Below, piece by piece: positions 53,545 to 62,804 of a DNA stretch of 64,000 nucleotides; position 1 is the stretch's first letter, and each line of letters starts with the position of its first letter. The notes under the pieces were generated by a model, which worked only from the letters and a program-made list of their open reading frames with translations, did no database searches and had not been told where the DNA came from. This DNA is from Acholeplasmatales bacterium. Its GTDB lineage: Bacteria; Bacillota_I; Bacilli_A; Acholeplasmatales; Anaeroplasmataceae. The position numbers and the translations under genes are program-made. Where the stretch lies: the NCBI GenBank assembly GCA_017524905.1, contig JAFXUP010000165.1, positions 1 through 64,000 on the forward strand, in the 5' to 3' direction.

Positions 53545-56054
53545 TATCTTTTTACCTCCTTTGCTTTATATCCTTCATGTTCGATATTATCTATAATTTC
53601 GTTAACATTAACGTTATCTTTATATGTTATTATAACATTTTTATTCTTTAAAGAAGCTTTTGCAGTTAAAACATTATTTACTTTTTTAGATGCTTCTTCT
53701 ACATGTGCTACACATTTTTCACACATCATGCCTTTTACTTTTATTTCTATTTCATTATTATTAATTTCTTTATTTATTTTTTCTACTTTAAATAAATTAA
53801 TTGTTAAAGCTGTTAATACAACTGAAACTGATGAAATAGACATTGCTATAGATCCAATCATAGGACTAATTTTAAAGCCATTTATATAATATAAGATTCC
53901 TGTTGCTAAAAAGACACAAATAACATTATAGAAAAATGCCCAGAATAATGATAATTTGATTGTGTTTAATGTTCTTCTTGATAATCTAATTACATTGGAT
54001 ATATCCATTAAATCATTATGTAATAAAACTACATCTGATGCATTTATCGCAACATCTGATGCATTTCCAACTGATATCGCTATATCTGCCTCAGCTAAAG
54101 CAATGGCATCATTTACACCATCACCCACCATCGCAACAAGTCCTTTATCATTTTTTAATAATTTTAAAACATTTCCCTTATCAACAGGTAATACCTCAGC
54201 TATTACTTCTTTAATGCCTACTTCTTTGGCAATAGATTCAGCTGATCTATAATTATCACCCGTAAGCATAACTGTTTTAATACCTAAGCTATTTAATCTT
54301 TCAATAGCTTTTTTACTATTTTCCTTTGGTAAATCCTTTAATGCTACTAATCCAATTAAATTATCATTTTTTAAAATAATTAAAACTGTTTTTCCATCAT
54401 TAGCTAAATTATCTATTTTTTGAATTAAATCTAAAGATGCTTTTCCAATTCTTTTTAAATATTTTATATTACCAATATAATATGTATCATTTAAAATATT
54501 AGCCTTTAGGCCTTCACCTTCTATATTTTCTAAATTATCAATTTTTAACAAATTAGAATCCTTTGTATATTCAATTAATGATTTAGCAAGTGGGTGATTT
54601 GATGAATTTTCGATTGAATAAATTATAGATTTTAAATCGATAGAATCATCATAAGCCTCATAATCTGTAACAATAGGCTTACCTAGAGTTATTGTTCCTG
54701 TTTTATCAAAAACAATTGTATTAATTTTAGATGTATTTTCTAATATTAATGCATTTTTTATTAATAAACCATTTGATGCACCCTTTCCTGTTGATACCAT
54801 TATAGCAACAGGAGTTGCTAATCCTAATGCGCAAGGGCATGCAATTACAACAACTGTTATGGCAAAATTTAGGGAAAGCTCAACTGTTACTAAATTGGTT
54901 GTTAAAGCTAAAATTAAATTAACAATAAAAGTAATTAATGAAAGAATTAAAATTGTAGGAACAAATACATTAGATATTTTATCTACCATTTTAGATATAG
55001 GAGCTTTACTATTTGATGCTTCTTCAACAAGCTTAATAATTGTATTAATTGATGAATCATCACCAACCTTTGTTGCCTTTATTTTAATAAAGCCAGATTC
55101 AACTATTGTTGATGAATAACAAAAATCATTTAAATCTTTATAAACAGGAATTGCTTCTCCTGTAATATTTGCCTCATTTATAGATGCATTACCTTCTATA
55201 ACTATTCCATCTACAGGTATTGCATCACCTTGTCTTACAATTAATATATCGTTAACCTTAACCTCTTCAACACCAACAACATATTCTTTACCATCTTTTA
55301 ATATATTTGCCTTTTTAGGAGCTAAATCCATTAAATTATCAATGGCAACAGTTGTTTTTTTCTTTGATAAGCCTTCTAAATATTTACCTAATGAAACTAA
55401 AGTTAATATCATACCAGCAGCTTCAAAATATAAATTCATATGGTATGTTTCTATAAAATCATTTCCTTTTAAATTTCCTATTGATACTAAATAGTATCCA
55501 TAAGAAATCATAAATAAAGAAATAATACCATAAATTAATGATGCTGTTGCGCCTATTGCGATTAAGGTATCCATATTAGATGAGCCTTTAAATAATCTTT
55601 TAAAGCCATTAATAAAATATCTTCTATAAATATAACAAATAGGTAAAACCAAAATAAATTGGATTAGGGCAAAGCCCATTTTATTTTCCTTCATGTCAAA
55701 AATAGGAGGAAGTGGAAAATTCCACATCATATTTCCCATTGAAACATACATTAATATAAACAAGAAAATAAATGAAATTATTAAATCTCTTAATGAATGA
55801 TCCTTTTTATTCAGAGCAATTTTATTATTGTTTTCTTTTTCATTATGAATTTTTGCCCCATAGCCAGATTCTATAACAGATGAAACAATATCTTCTTCTT
55901 TTACTTTATCCTCATCAAATGTAACATCCATATTATTATTTAATAAATTTACATTTGCATTTATTACTCCATCAAGTTTTTCTGTTGCCTTTAAGACATG
56001 AGCCTGACAGGCAGCACAAGTCATTCCTTCAATATCAAATCTAACCTTTTTCAT
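53544..56054 (-). CDS. copA: copper-exporting P1B-type ATPase
   Basis: Pumps Cu(I) out of the cell. The N-terminal HMA domain has GMTCAAC (Cys13 and Cys16). The transport core has CPCALGLATP in the membrane, the phosphorylation motif DKTGTIT, and GDGVNDAIAL. A second HMA (GMMCEKC) lies at the C-terminus (about residues 765-836), whereas CopA usually has both at the N-terminus. At 836 residues it is slightly long. It overlaps csoR by one base. Confidence 0.96.
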   Translation of the reverse strand: MKKVRFDIEGMTCAACQAHVLKATEKLDGVINANVNLLNNNMDVTFDEDKVKEEDIVSSVIESGYGAKIHNEKENNNKIALNKKDHSLRDLIISFIFLFILMYVSMGNMMWNFPLPPIFDMKENKMGFALIQFILVLPICYIYRRYFINGFKRLFKGSSNMDTLIAIGATASLIYGIISLFMISYGYYLVSIGNLKGNDFIETYHMNLYFEAAGMILTLVSLGKYLEGLSKKKTTVAIDNLMDLAPKKANILKDGKEYVVGVEEVKVNDILIVRQGDAIPVDGIVIEGNASINEANITGEAIPVYKDLNDFCYSSTIVESGFIKIKATKVGDDSSINTIIKLVEEASNSKAPISKMVDKISNVFVPTILILSLITFIVNLILALTTNLVTVELSLNFAITVVVIACPCALGLATPVAIMVSTGKGASNGLLIKNALILENTSKINTIVFDKTGTITLGKPIVTDYEAYDDSIDLKSIIYSIENSSNHPLAKSLIEYTKDSNLLKIDNLENIEGEGLKANILNDTYYIGNIKYLKRIGKASLDLIQKIDNLANDGKTVLIILKNDNLIGLVALKDLPKENSKKAIERLNSLGIKTVMLTGDNYRSAESIAKEVGIKEVIAEVLPVDKGNVLKLLKNDKGLVAMVGDGVNDAIALAEADIAISVGNASDVAINASDVVLLHNDLMDISNVIRLSRRTLNTIKLSLFWAFFYNVICVFLATGILYYINGFKISPMIGSIAMSISSVSVVLTALTINLFKVEKINKEINNNEIEIKVKGMMCEKCVAHVEEASKKVNNVLTAKASLKNKNVIITYKDNVNVNEIIDNIEHEGYKAKEVKR

Positions 56055-56353
56055 TATTGAAACCTCTTAAATAAATCTACTATTTCATCAATTACTTCTA
56101 GATTTCCGTTTTGAATATTTTCAATTAAGCAGGAATGCATATGCTTATCTAATATTAAATTAGCTAATGATTTAATTGATTTATCAATTGCGGATAATTG
56201 AATTAAAACATCATCACAATATCTATCATTTAAAATCATTTCCTTTATTCCATTCATTTGACCTGTTATTTTATTAATTCTAGTTATAATAGCTTTTTTC
56301 TCATCTTCAGTTCTAATTTTAATTTTATTATTTTCTTTATTACAACAATCCAT
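56054..56353 (-). CDS. csoR: CsoR-type copper-sensing repressor
   Basis: A 99-residue DUF156 four-helix protein that releases DNA when it binds Cu(I). The metal ligands are Cys in RYCDDV and His-x-x-Cys in KHMHSC, the C-H-C set of CsoR, so it is a copper rather than a formaldehyde or nickel sensor. I start at the ATG at 56353; an ATG three codons upstream has no room for a ribosome site. It leads the operon csoR-copA-copZ under a consensus promoter carrying its operator. Confidence 0.92.
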   Translation of the reverse strand: MDCCNKENNKIKIRTEDEKKAIITRINKITGQMNGIKEMILNDRYCDDVLIQLSAIDKSIKSLANLILDKHMHSCLIENIQNGNLEVIDEIVDLFKRFQ

Positions 56354-56376
56354 TATAATCATCTCTTTTCGGCTTC

Positions 56377-56405
56377 ATTATATACCCTACGGGGGTATAT
56401 GTCAA
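56377..56405 (-). promoter_or_regulatory. sigma-A promoter of the csoR-copA-copZ operon
   Basis: On the minus strand a perfect -35 TTGACA (56400-56405) and a perfect -10 TATAAT (56377-56382) are 17 bp apart, with the CsoR palindrome filling the spacer. Confidence 0.93.
56381..56399. promoter_or_regulatory. CsoR operator
   Basis: TATACCC (56381-56387) and GGGTATA (56393-56399) form an inverted repeat around 5 bp, which is the G/C-tract palindrome of CsoR sites. It occupies the promoter spacer, so bound CsoR would block RNA polymerase until copper is present. Confidence 0.9.
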
Positions 56406-56502
56406 GTTTAATATAACGTTTCCATATTTGATTATTTATTAAAATACTTTATAATAAAAATAAAGAGGAAGAGTTTGTATTATATTTATAGGGGTATTAG
56501 TT

Positions 56503-57435
56503 ATGTTAAAAAATATTATTGTTATGCTAAAAGGAATACTCTTTGGAGTATCAAATTTAATACCTGGTGGTAGTGGTGGTACAACACTTGTTGTATGTGG
56601 CATATATGAAGATACATTGGATTCAGTTACTAATTTAAGAAAAAACTTTAAGCGTGTTTATTTGTTCTTATTATTTTTAATATTAGGAACTATAATTGGT
56701 GTAGTATCTGGTTCTTTTTTAATTAAAAAGGTTATGCTTGCATATATTCCATTTATAACATATTGTATTTTCGGTGGTTTTATCATTGGTACATTACCTA
56801 ATTTAATTAAGCCATATATTAAAAAAATAAATTTAAAAAATATAATTATTTTTACAATAGCATTTTTATTTGTTTTAGCTTTATTGTTCATTGGCTTTAA
56901 AGTAAATAAAGATTCATTAGCCTTTGGTGATAAATTATATTTAAAGGATTATATATTACTATTCATTTGTGGTTTCATTGGTATATTTGCAATGATTGTA
57001 CCTGGTGTATCTGGAATATTAATCTTCTTAATATTAGGCTACTATTCAATTTTCTTAGATGCTATTAATAATTTTTATCATATAGAAACAATGGGACAAG
57101 CTATATTAATAGGTCTTCCTGTTGGTCTAGGTATGATAGCTGGAATTTTCCCTGCTTCTGCTTTAATGAAATATTTATTATATAAATTCCCTGTTGGTAC
57201 ATATTTTGCAATATTCGGTTTTGTTGTTGGTTCTATCTTCTGTTTATTTATTAGCTTTTTCCATGATTATGAAATACCTAATGCTTTAAATTGGGTTTTA
57301 GGATTATTATCATTAATAATTATTGGTATAATAAGCTTCTTTATAACTGTTTTAGCTAAGAAAAAAACAAATGAAGTTAAGCCTAAAGAAGAAAAAATTA
57401 TAGAAGAAACACCAAAGGAAAATCAAAATATATAA
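56503..57435 (+). CDS. DUF368-family membrane protein, probable undecaprenyl-phosphate translocase
   Basis: About eight to nine membrane helices in 310 residues. The conserved DUF368 loop LIPGGSGGT appears at the N-terminal end and again as VPGVSGI. DUF368 (PopT) proteins recycle undecaprenyl phosphate across the membrane. A charged C-terminal tail (about 25 residues, Lys/Glu-rich) follows. Single gene downstream of the copper promoter region on the opposite strand. GGGGT precedes the ATG. Confidence 0.87.
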   Translation: MLKNIIVMLKGILFGVSNLIPGGSGGTTLVVCGIYEDTLDSVTNLRKNFKRVYLFLLFLILGTIIGVVSGSFLIKKVMLAYIPFITYCIFGGFIIGTLPNLIKPYIKKINLKNIIIFTIAFLFVLALLFIGFKVNKDSLAFGDKLYLKDYILLFICGFIGIFAMIVPGVSGILIFLILGYYSIFLDAINNFYHIETMGQAILIGLPVGLGMIAGIFPASALMKYLLYKFPVGTYFAIFGFVVGSIFCLFISFFHDYEIPNALNWVLGLLSLIIIGIISFFITVLAKKKTNEVKPKEEKIIEETPKENQNI

Positions 57436-57437
57436 AG

Positions 57438-57468
57438 AAAAAAAGTTCAATTAATTTGAACTTTTTTA
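57438..57468. terminator. bidirectional terminator
   Basis: AAGTTCAA (57443-57450) pairs with TTGAACTT (57456-57463), flanked by A and T runs; shared by the convergent DUF368 gene and the t6A operon. Confidence 0.85.
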
Positions 57469-58116
57469 TTTTTTTAAATAATCAATTACTTCATTTAAAT
57501 TATTTAATATTAATTTACAATTTTTAAAGCAATATTCATTAGGTGAAATTAAATCCTTTACCATAATAGGTATAAATCCACCATTTACTGCAGCAGTAAT
57601 ACCGTTAATAGAATCTTCTAAAACAATAATATCCTTAGATGGAATATCAAAATGCATAGCTACTAAATTGAAAATGTATGGATCTGGTTTACTTCTTTTT
57701 CCTACATCATCAGCACAAACTATAAAATCAAATATATTTAAATTTAGATTTTTAAAATTAAATAATTTTTTAATTCTTGCCATATCACTTGATGTTGCTA
57801 GTGCTATATTATAATTATTTTCTTTTAAAAATTTTATTAATTCTAAAAATCCTTCTTTTACATCAAACATACCTTCATCTATTTTTTGATGAACATATTC
57901 ATGAATAGTTTTTCTATATTGATCAACATCTAAATCATTATATAATTTTTTTAATTCTTCTTTTATTTCAAGCTCACTTTTACCACAAAATGATTGTCTA
58001 AGCTTTTCATCAATTGTTATATTATATAATTTATTAGCATAATAATCAGCATCACGCCAGATGTTTTCAGTGTTAAAAATAACACCATCCATATCAAATA
58101 TAACTGTTTTAACCAT
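57466..58116 (-). CDS. HAD-superfamily phosphatase, beta-phosphoglucomutase-like
   Basis: A 216-residue HAD hydrolase with motif I FDMDGVIFNTE (nucleophile Asp), motif II LATSS, motif III Lys in KRSKPDPYIF, and motif IV VLEDSINGI. A helical cap of class C1 lies between I and II. Substrate unknown; the beta-phosphoglucomutase or phosphoglycolate phosphatase groups fit best. It starts 2 bp after tsaD and is the last gene of the t6A operon. Confidence 0.88.
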   Translation of the reverse strand: MVKTVIFDMDGVIFNTENIWRDADYYANKLYNITIDEKLRQSFCGKSELEIKEELKKLYNDLDVDQYRKTIHEYVHQKIDEGMFDVKEGFLELIKFLKENNYNIALATSSDMARIKKLFNFKNLNLNIFDFIVCADDVGKRSKPDPYIFNLVAMHFDIPSKDIIVLEDSINGITAAVNGGFIPIMVKDLISPNEYCFKNCKLILNNLNEVIDYLKK

Positions 58117-58118
58117 AA

Positions 58119-59120
58119 TTACTTACTCATTAATTCTAAATTAGAATCAGCATTTAATGTTAAATCAGCTAAAGTAGGATTCTTTTTATATTGATAATAT
58201 CCTGCCGCAGCAATCATTGCAGCATTATCTGTACAATATTTAATTGAAGGAATAGAAATATTAAATCCTTCTCCTTCTTTCATAAAGCGTTCCTTTAAGC
58301 CTTTATTAGCTGAAACACCACCTGCAACAATGATATTTTTAACATTCTTTTCTTTTGCTAAAGCTAATGTTTTATTTACTAAAACTTCAGTTACTGAATC
58401 TTGGAATGATGCACATAAGTCATTAACATTTACCTCTTCACCTCTTTGTTTAAGGTTATGAGCTAAATTAATAACTGCACTCTTTAATCCTGAAAATGAA
58501 AAATTATAGCTACCATCTTCTAAATATACTCTAGGTAAATGATAAGTATCATGTCCTTCATGAGCTAATCTATCTACATGAGGACCACCTGGATAAGGAA
58601 GACCAACAACTCTTGCAACCTTATCATATGCCTCACCTACAGCATCATCTAATGTTTCACCAATTATTTCAAATGAGAAATGCTCCTTCATATAAATTAA
58701 TTCAGTATTTCCACCTGAAACTAAAAGTGCTATACAAGGAAATTTCATTTCATGCTCGATAGCATTTGCATAAATATGACCTGCAAGATGGTGAACTGCT
58801 AAAAGTGGCTTTTTATATATCATAGAAAAAGTCTTTGCAGCATTAACACCAACAAGTAAAGAGCCAATTAAGCCAGGTCCTTCTGTAACAGCTACTAAAT
58901 CAATATCTTCAGGCTTTACTTTAGCTTGCTTAAAAGCTTCTTCAAAAACCATTGATACTTGATAAACATGGTGACGAGATGCAACCTCAGGTACTACACC
59001 TCCAAATTTTTCATGTATTTTTATTTGGGAATTTATAACATTAGATAAAACTTCTTTTCCATCTCTTAAGATGGCAACAGATGTTTCATCACAGCTTGAT
59101 TCTACACCTAAAACTAACAT
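58119..59120 (-). CDS. tsaD: tRNA N6-threonylcarbamoyladenosine transferase subunit
   Basis: The Kae1/TsaD component that, with TsaB and TsaE, transfers threonylcarbamoyl to A37 of tRNAs reading ANN codons. Seen are [10 protein letters not shown], the metal-binding HHLAGH and VSGGNTEL, and [10 protein letters not shown] and [10 protein letters not shown]. The ATG at 59120 follows AGGAGGG, inside the ybaK stop region; a longer start adds 10 unconserved residues. Length 333 is normal. Confidence 0.96.
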   Translation of the reverse strand: MLVLGVESSCDETSVAILRDGKEVLSNVINSQIKIHEKFGGVVPEVASRHHVYQVSMVFEEAFKQAKVKPEDIDLVAVTEGPGLIGSLLVGVNAAKTFSMIYKKPLLAVHHLAGHIYANAIEHEMKFPCIALLVSGGNTELIYMKEHFSFEIIGETLDDAVGEAYDKVARVVGLPYPGGPHVDRLAHEGHDTYHLPRVYLEDGSYNFSFSGLKSAVINLAHNLKQRGEEVNVNDLCASFQDSVTEVLVNKTLALAKEKNVKNIIVAGGVSANKGLKERFMKEGEGFNISIPSIKYCTDNAAMIAAAGYYQYKKNPTLADLTLNADSNLELMSK

Positions 59121-59121
59121 T

Positions 59122-59598
59122 TTAGTCCCTCCTAATATCCTTAAATTCAACTTTAATTAATTTTGATAATTCATTTGGATTCATTTCAATTTGAAGTCCA
59201 ATTTTACCGCCTGAAAAGATAATTCTATCATTTTCTTTGGCTTTTTCATCAACTATTGTAGGAAATACCTTTTTCATTCCTAAAGGAGAGCATCCTCCTC
59301 TTACATATCCTGTTAAAGGTAACAATTCCTTAACAGCAATCATTTCTAATGATTTAACACCAAAAGCCTTCCGGGCTTTTTTTAAATCTATTTCATCAAC
59401 TACATTAACAACACAAACTCTGTAATGCTTTGTATTATCAACGCATACTAATGTTTTAAAAACATATTTAGGATCTTCACCTAATAATGTTGCAACATTA
59501 AATCCATCTACTGCTTCGCCTTCTTGATGAGGGTATTCATAGACATTATATTTAATTTTCTTTTGATCTAGCATGCGCATCGCATTTGTTTTATCCAT
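59122..59598 (-). CDS. ybaK: Cys-tRNA(Pro) deacylase-like protein
   Basis: A YbaK/EbsC trans-editing enzyme that hydrolyses Cys-tRNA(Pro). Motifs include [19 protein letters not shown] sequence KKARKAFG, and the catalytic-region lysine; [14 protein letters not shown] and [14 protein letters not shown] at the C-terminus are conserved. The ATG at 59598 has AGGATGG upstream; the TTG upstream overlaps that site. It is between the GNAT gene and tsaD in the operon. Confidence 0.9.
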   Translation of the reverse strand: MDKTNAMRMLDQKKIKYNVYEYPHQEGEAVDGFNVATLLGEDPKYVFKTLVCVDNTKHYRVCVVNVVDEIDLKKARKAFGVKSLEMIAVKELLPLTGYVRGGCSPLGMKKVFPTIVDEKAKENDRIIFSGGKIGLQIEMNPNELSKLIKVEFKDIRRD

Positions 59599-59599
59599 A

Positions 59600-60739
59600 T
59601 CATACCATCCTATATACAAAGCAATTTTTTACTGATACAAATCCCATATCTAAATACATATATTTTGTTGTATCATCACTATCTGCAAATAATACTACAT
59701 GTTTTACATTTAGATTTTTATAATAATTAATTACATAATTAAATATAGAACTACATAATCCTTTATGACGATAATTTATATCAGTTAAAACATCTTCAAT
59801 AAATATTGCATCGTCCTTTTTAAATACCTTCATATAAGCAATTATTTTATCATTTTCTATAATAGAAAAATAATCAAATTTATTATTAATTAAATCATCA
59901 TTTGCTCTTAATGCATTATTATTAGCAAAATCTAATCCAAATTCTTTTGAATCGTTATAAACTAAATCATATTGCATTTTTGAATGGCTAGCATTTAATT
60001 TAATAACATCATAACTATTATTTTTTAAAGGATTTATGCCATAAATTGATGAATACATATAAATTAATGTATCTTTTTCAAATTTAAAATCAAATAAATT
60101 ATCAATTTCTATATCCGAAAAAAACATTAAATAATCTCTAAATTGTTTTTGTTTTAATTCATTAATTAATTCTTTTTTAGGATTAATAATTTTAAAATAA
60201 TTATTATAATATTTATCTTTTTGAACATCATCAAAAAATTTATAATAATCATCATATTTTTCTAATTTAGAATCAACTGATATATATGAATCATATAATG
60301 AAGATAAATTAATCATTTTTTTATTCAAAATTAAGGCATCATCACCATTTGAATAATAATTTTTTCTTACATGTATCTTTTTAAATCCAAATTTTTCATA
60401 GATTTTTATTGCATTTATATTTTTATCTCTAACTTCTAAAATAATTGATTCAGCATTTAATTTAATAAAATAATTATCTATAAAAGCTAATATTTTTGTA
60501 CCTAATCCTTTATGCTGATAATTATTATCAACACAGAAATTTAATATTTCAACTATTTGTCCATCAAACATTGTTGAAATATAGCCTAATATTTTTTCAT
60601 TTTCTTCCAAAACAAAAAAATATGCCATCTCATTTTCTAAAGAAGATTTAAGCATATCATAGCCTAATGATGTATTAAGAGTTGAATTTTCTAATTCAAC
60701 TATTTTTAATATATCATCCTCTTTTAATCTTCTAATCAT
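59600..60739 (-). CDS. two-domain GNAT acetyltransferase (RimI-like N-terminal half)
   Basis: Two GNAT folds in one chain of 379 residues. The first (about 1-142) has a RimI-like acetyl-CoA motif YQHKGLGTKILAF and IYEKFGF, and sits where rimI normally sits after tsaB. The second (about 230-379) has YRHKGLCSSIFNYVINYY and YLDMGFVSV. The middle (145-225) is a linker rich in Tyr/Asp. RimI acetylates ribosomal protein S18; the role of the second half is unknown. It overlaps tsaB by 4 bp. Confidence 0.82.
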   Translation of the reverse strand: MIRRLKEDDILKIVELENSTLNTSLGYDMLKSSLENEMAYFFVLEENEKILGYISTMFDGQIVEILNFCVDNNYQHKGLGTKILAFIDNYFIKLNAESIILEVRDKNINAIKIYEKFGFKKIHVRKNYYSNGDDALILNKKMINLSSLYDSYISVDSKLEKYDDYYKFFDDVQKDKYYNNYFKIINPKKELINELKQKQFRDYLMFFSDIEIDNLFDFKFEKDTLIYMYSSIYGINPLKNNSYDVIKLNASHSKMQYDLVYNDSKEFGLDFANNNALRANDDLINNKFDYFSIIENDKIIAYMKVFKKDDAIFIEDVLTDINYRHKGLCSSIFNYVINYYKNLNVKHVVLFADSDDTTKYMYLDMGFVSVKNCFVYRMV

Positions 60740-61308
60740 TTTAGATTCCTTTCAGCCTCAGTATCTCTTAAATAATTAGGAACTAATAAATGTGGTTCAT
60801 CAACTAATTGAGCTTTTTTAATTACATAAAAAGGATCAACCTTATAAGAATCCTCAGTAACCTTTTTGCCTTCAAATTCATCTAATTTAGAATAAGGATA
60901 CATTCCTTCTTCTAATAAAACCTTATCGTTTAAAATATCAAAAACACCTGCAAAGGCATTTCCTCTTCTTGCATCAATTGAAGCTTTTACAACGCCTTTT
61001 ACGCCTGATGCCATTAAGATTAGGCTTGATACTGTATAAAGCTTTACTTTGGCAAAAACAGCCATCATTTTAGCAACTGTTACAGCCATTCTAACACCTG
61101 TATAAGAACCAGGACCATAGCCAACAATAACTCTATCAAGCTTAAATGAATCAATTGAAGCTTTTTTTAATGCTTCATCTACAGTAAAAACAATATTTTT
61201 AGCATGATCATTTTTACCTTCAATATATTTTTCATATAAAACTTCAGTATCATTTGTTACTGCTACATATAAAACCTTTGTTGAAGAATCTAATATTAAA
61301 TTATACAT
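60736..61308 (-). CDS. tsaB: TsaB, t6A biosynthesis scaffold protein
   Basis: An ASKHA-fold partner of TsaD and TsaE. The conserved start LILDSSTKVLYVAV and the VGYGPGSYTGVRM motif are seen, followed by DARRGNAFAG. At 190 residues it is shorter than many (about 220-230) because of a reduced C-terminal part. The ATG overlaps the tsaE stop codon (TAATG). Confidence 0.93.
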   Translation of the reverse strand: MYNLILDSSTKVLYVAVTNDTEVLYEKYIEGKNDHAKNIVFTVDEALKKASIDSFKLDRVIVGYGPGSYTGVRMAVTVAKMMAVFAKVKLYTVSSLILMASGVKGVVKASIDARRGNAFAGVFDILNDKVLLEEGMYPYSKLDEFEGKKVTEDSYKVDPFYVIKKAQLVDEPHLLVPNYLRDTEAERNLK

Positions 61309-61754
61309 TATAATTCACCTACAATTCTTTCATATCTTTTACCTTTAGCATCAATTGTAATTTCTCTTTCATTTAAACCTTTAATTGATAAGCTTACATT
61401 TATATATTCACTAGGTAAAAGCTCATCAACCTGATGAGGCCATTCAATTACACAAACGCCATCTGTTTCAATATAATCTTCTAAATCGAAATCGTTATTT
61501 AATCCATCTAGACGATATAAATCTAAATGATATAAATCAGCCTTTGTGCCTTTATATGTTTTTACAATTGTAAAAGTTGGTGAATTAATAATTCTTGTAA
61601 CTCCTAAGGCTTTTCCTATACCTTTAGTAAGAGTTGTTTTACCACCAGATAAATCTCCTATTAATAAAACAACATCACCTTTGTTTAATAAATTACCTAA
61701 TTTTTCACCTAATTTTATTGTTTCTTCATTGGAATGAGTAATAAATTTTTTCAC
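61308..61754 (-). CDS. tsaE: TsaE, ATPase of t6A biosynthesis
   Basis: A P-loop ATPase of about 148 residues. Walker A is LIGDLSGGKTTLTKG (family GxxGxGKT form, with Ser for the usual Ala-Gly), and INSPTFT and YHLDLYRL are family motifs. I choose the GTG start at 61754: GGTGAT lies 4 nt upstream, the same layout as at the U32 gene. It leads the operon tsaE-tsaB-GNAT-ybaK-tsaD-HAD. Confidence 0.93.
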   Translation of the reverse strand: MKKFITHSNEETIKLGEKLGNLLNKGDVVLLIGDLSGGKTTLTKGIGKALGVTRIINSPTFTIVKTYKGTKADLYHLDLYRLDGLNNDFDLEDYIETDGVCVIEWPHQVDELLPSEYINVSLSIKGLNEREITIDAKGKRYERIVGEL

Positions 61755-61836
61755 AAAAATCACCTAACACATTATATCACTAATCAAAAAATAAATAAAC
61801 TATTATAAAATATATTTTATAATCTTAAAAATTTAA

Positions 61837-61862
61837 ATAATAAAAGGAGTTAGAAACTCCTT
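61837..61862 (-). terminator. terminator of the CobW operon
   Basis: AAGGAGTT (61844-61851) pairs with AACTCCTT (61855-61862); T-rich sequence follows on the minus strand. Confidence 0.8.
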
Positions 61863-61867
61863 AAATT

Positions 61868-62791
61868 TTAAAATGATAATACTTTTTCTTTTTCAGCAGG
61901 AAGAAGTTGAATCTTAGATGCATCTAGCATAATAACTTCTTCTCTTGCAATATTAGAATATGCCTTAATTACCTTTGCGGTTAATCTAACATAATCACCA
62001 ACAACTAAATCCATCTTCTTAGGTAATTTAACTTCATATCCTAAGAATTGAATATCAGCTGCACAGCAAGTCATAACCTGATGACCAACAACTATTGTAT
62101 CCTTATTAACTTGAGTTACAAAGGCAGTTAATGTGAATGTTTTACCTAAATATTTATCATTCTTATCAAAAACTTCTATATACCAAGTTGGATAATCAAT
62201 TTCTTCTAAAACAATATTATCTTGATTAATATCATATGGTAAATCTTCATCAAGCATAGATGTTAATTGTCCATCAGCACCTTCAAAAGCGATTTGAGCT
62301 TGAGGATTAATAATTCTTATCCATCTTCTATATTGGCTTAATTCTTTATTTCCATCAGCACGATTAAAAATAACTAAACTTGAATCTTTAACCATTTGTT
62401 GGAAAACTTTTCTCATATTTTGGAAATAAACGCCAAATGTTGTTGTATCAATTAATGTTATTTGCTGATATATAACCATATAGCTTGGGAATTCCTGCTC
62501 ATCCCAATTAAAGAATGAGTTATATTCAATAACATATTGATCTGCCATATAATGCTTATCTAATTTCTTAAAATAATCTACAGTAAAATCTTCTTGTTTT
62601 TCGATATATTCAACATGAACGCCGTATTTTTCGCACCATTCATCATCATATTCTACTTCACCTTGCTCACAAGCAATAACAACTGTTGTATTATTTTGAT
62701 AATTTCCATTATTTTCAATGATTTCTTTTATAATAGTTGTTTTACCACTTTCTAAAAAACCATTAAGTAAAAATACTGGTACTTCTTTCAT
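61868..62791 (-). CDS. CobW-like GTPase fused to a CCAAD-type domain
   Basis: The N-terminal 190 residues are a CobW-like P-loop GTPase: GFLESGKTT, DTTTF and FNRAD (the specificity NKxD position). The metal motif CxCC is absent. The last 100 residues contain VMTCCAADIQFLGYEV, the signature of the TIGR03943/YcgQ (DUF1980) C-terminal domain, which in many Bacillota is encoded near zinc-related CobW genes. Such a fusion is not one I know. It starts 13 bp after the His-rich CobW gene, so both probably act in the same metal pathway. RBS AAAGGATTG. Confidence 0.8.
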   Translation of the reverse strand: MKEVPVFLLNGFLESGKTTIIKEIIENNGNYQNNTTVVIACEQGEVEYDDEWCEKYGVHVEYIEKQEDFTVDYFKKLDKHYMADQYVIEYNSFFNWDEQEFPSYMVIYQQITLIDTTTFGVYFQNMRKVFQQMVKDSSLVIFNRADGNKELSQYRRWIRIINPQAQIAFEGADGQLTSMLDEDLPYDINQDNIVLEEIDYPTWYIEVFDKNDKYLGKTFTLTAFVTQVNKDTIVVGHQVMTCCAADIQFLGYEVKLPKKMDLVVGDYVRLTAKVIKAYSNIAREEVIMLDASKIQLLPAEKEKVLSF

Positions 62792-62804
62792 TTATATCAA
62801 TCCT

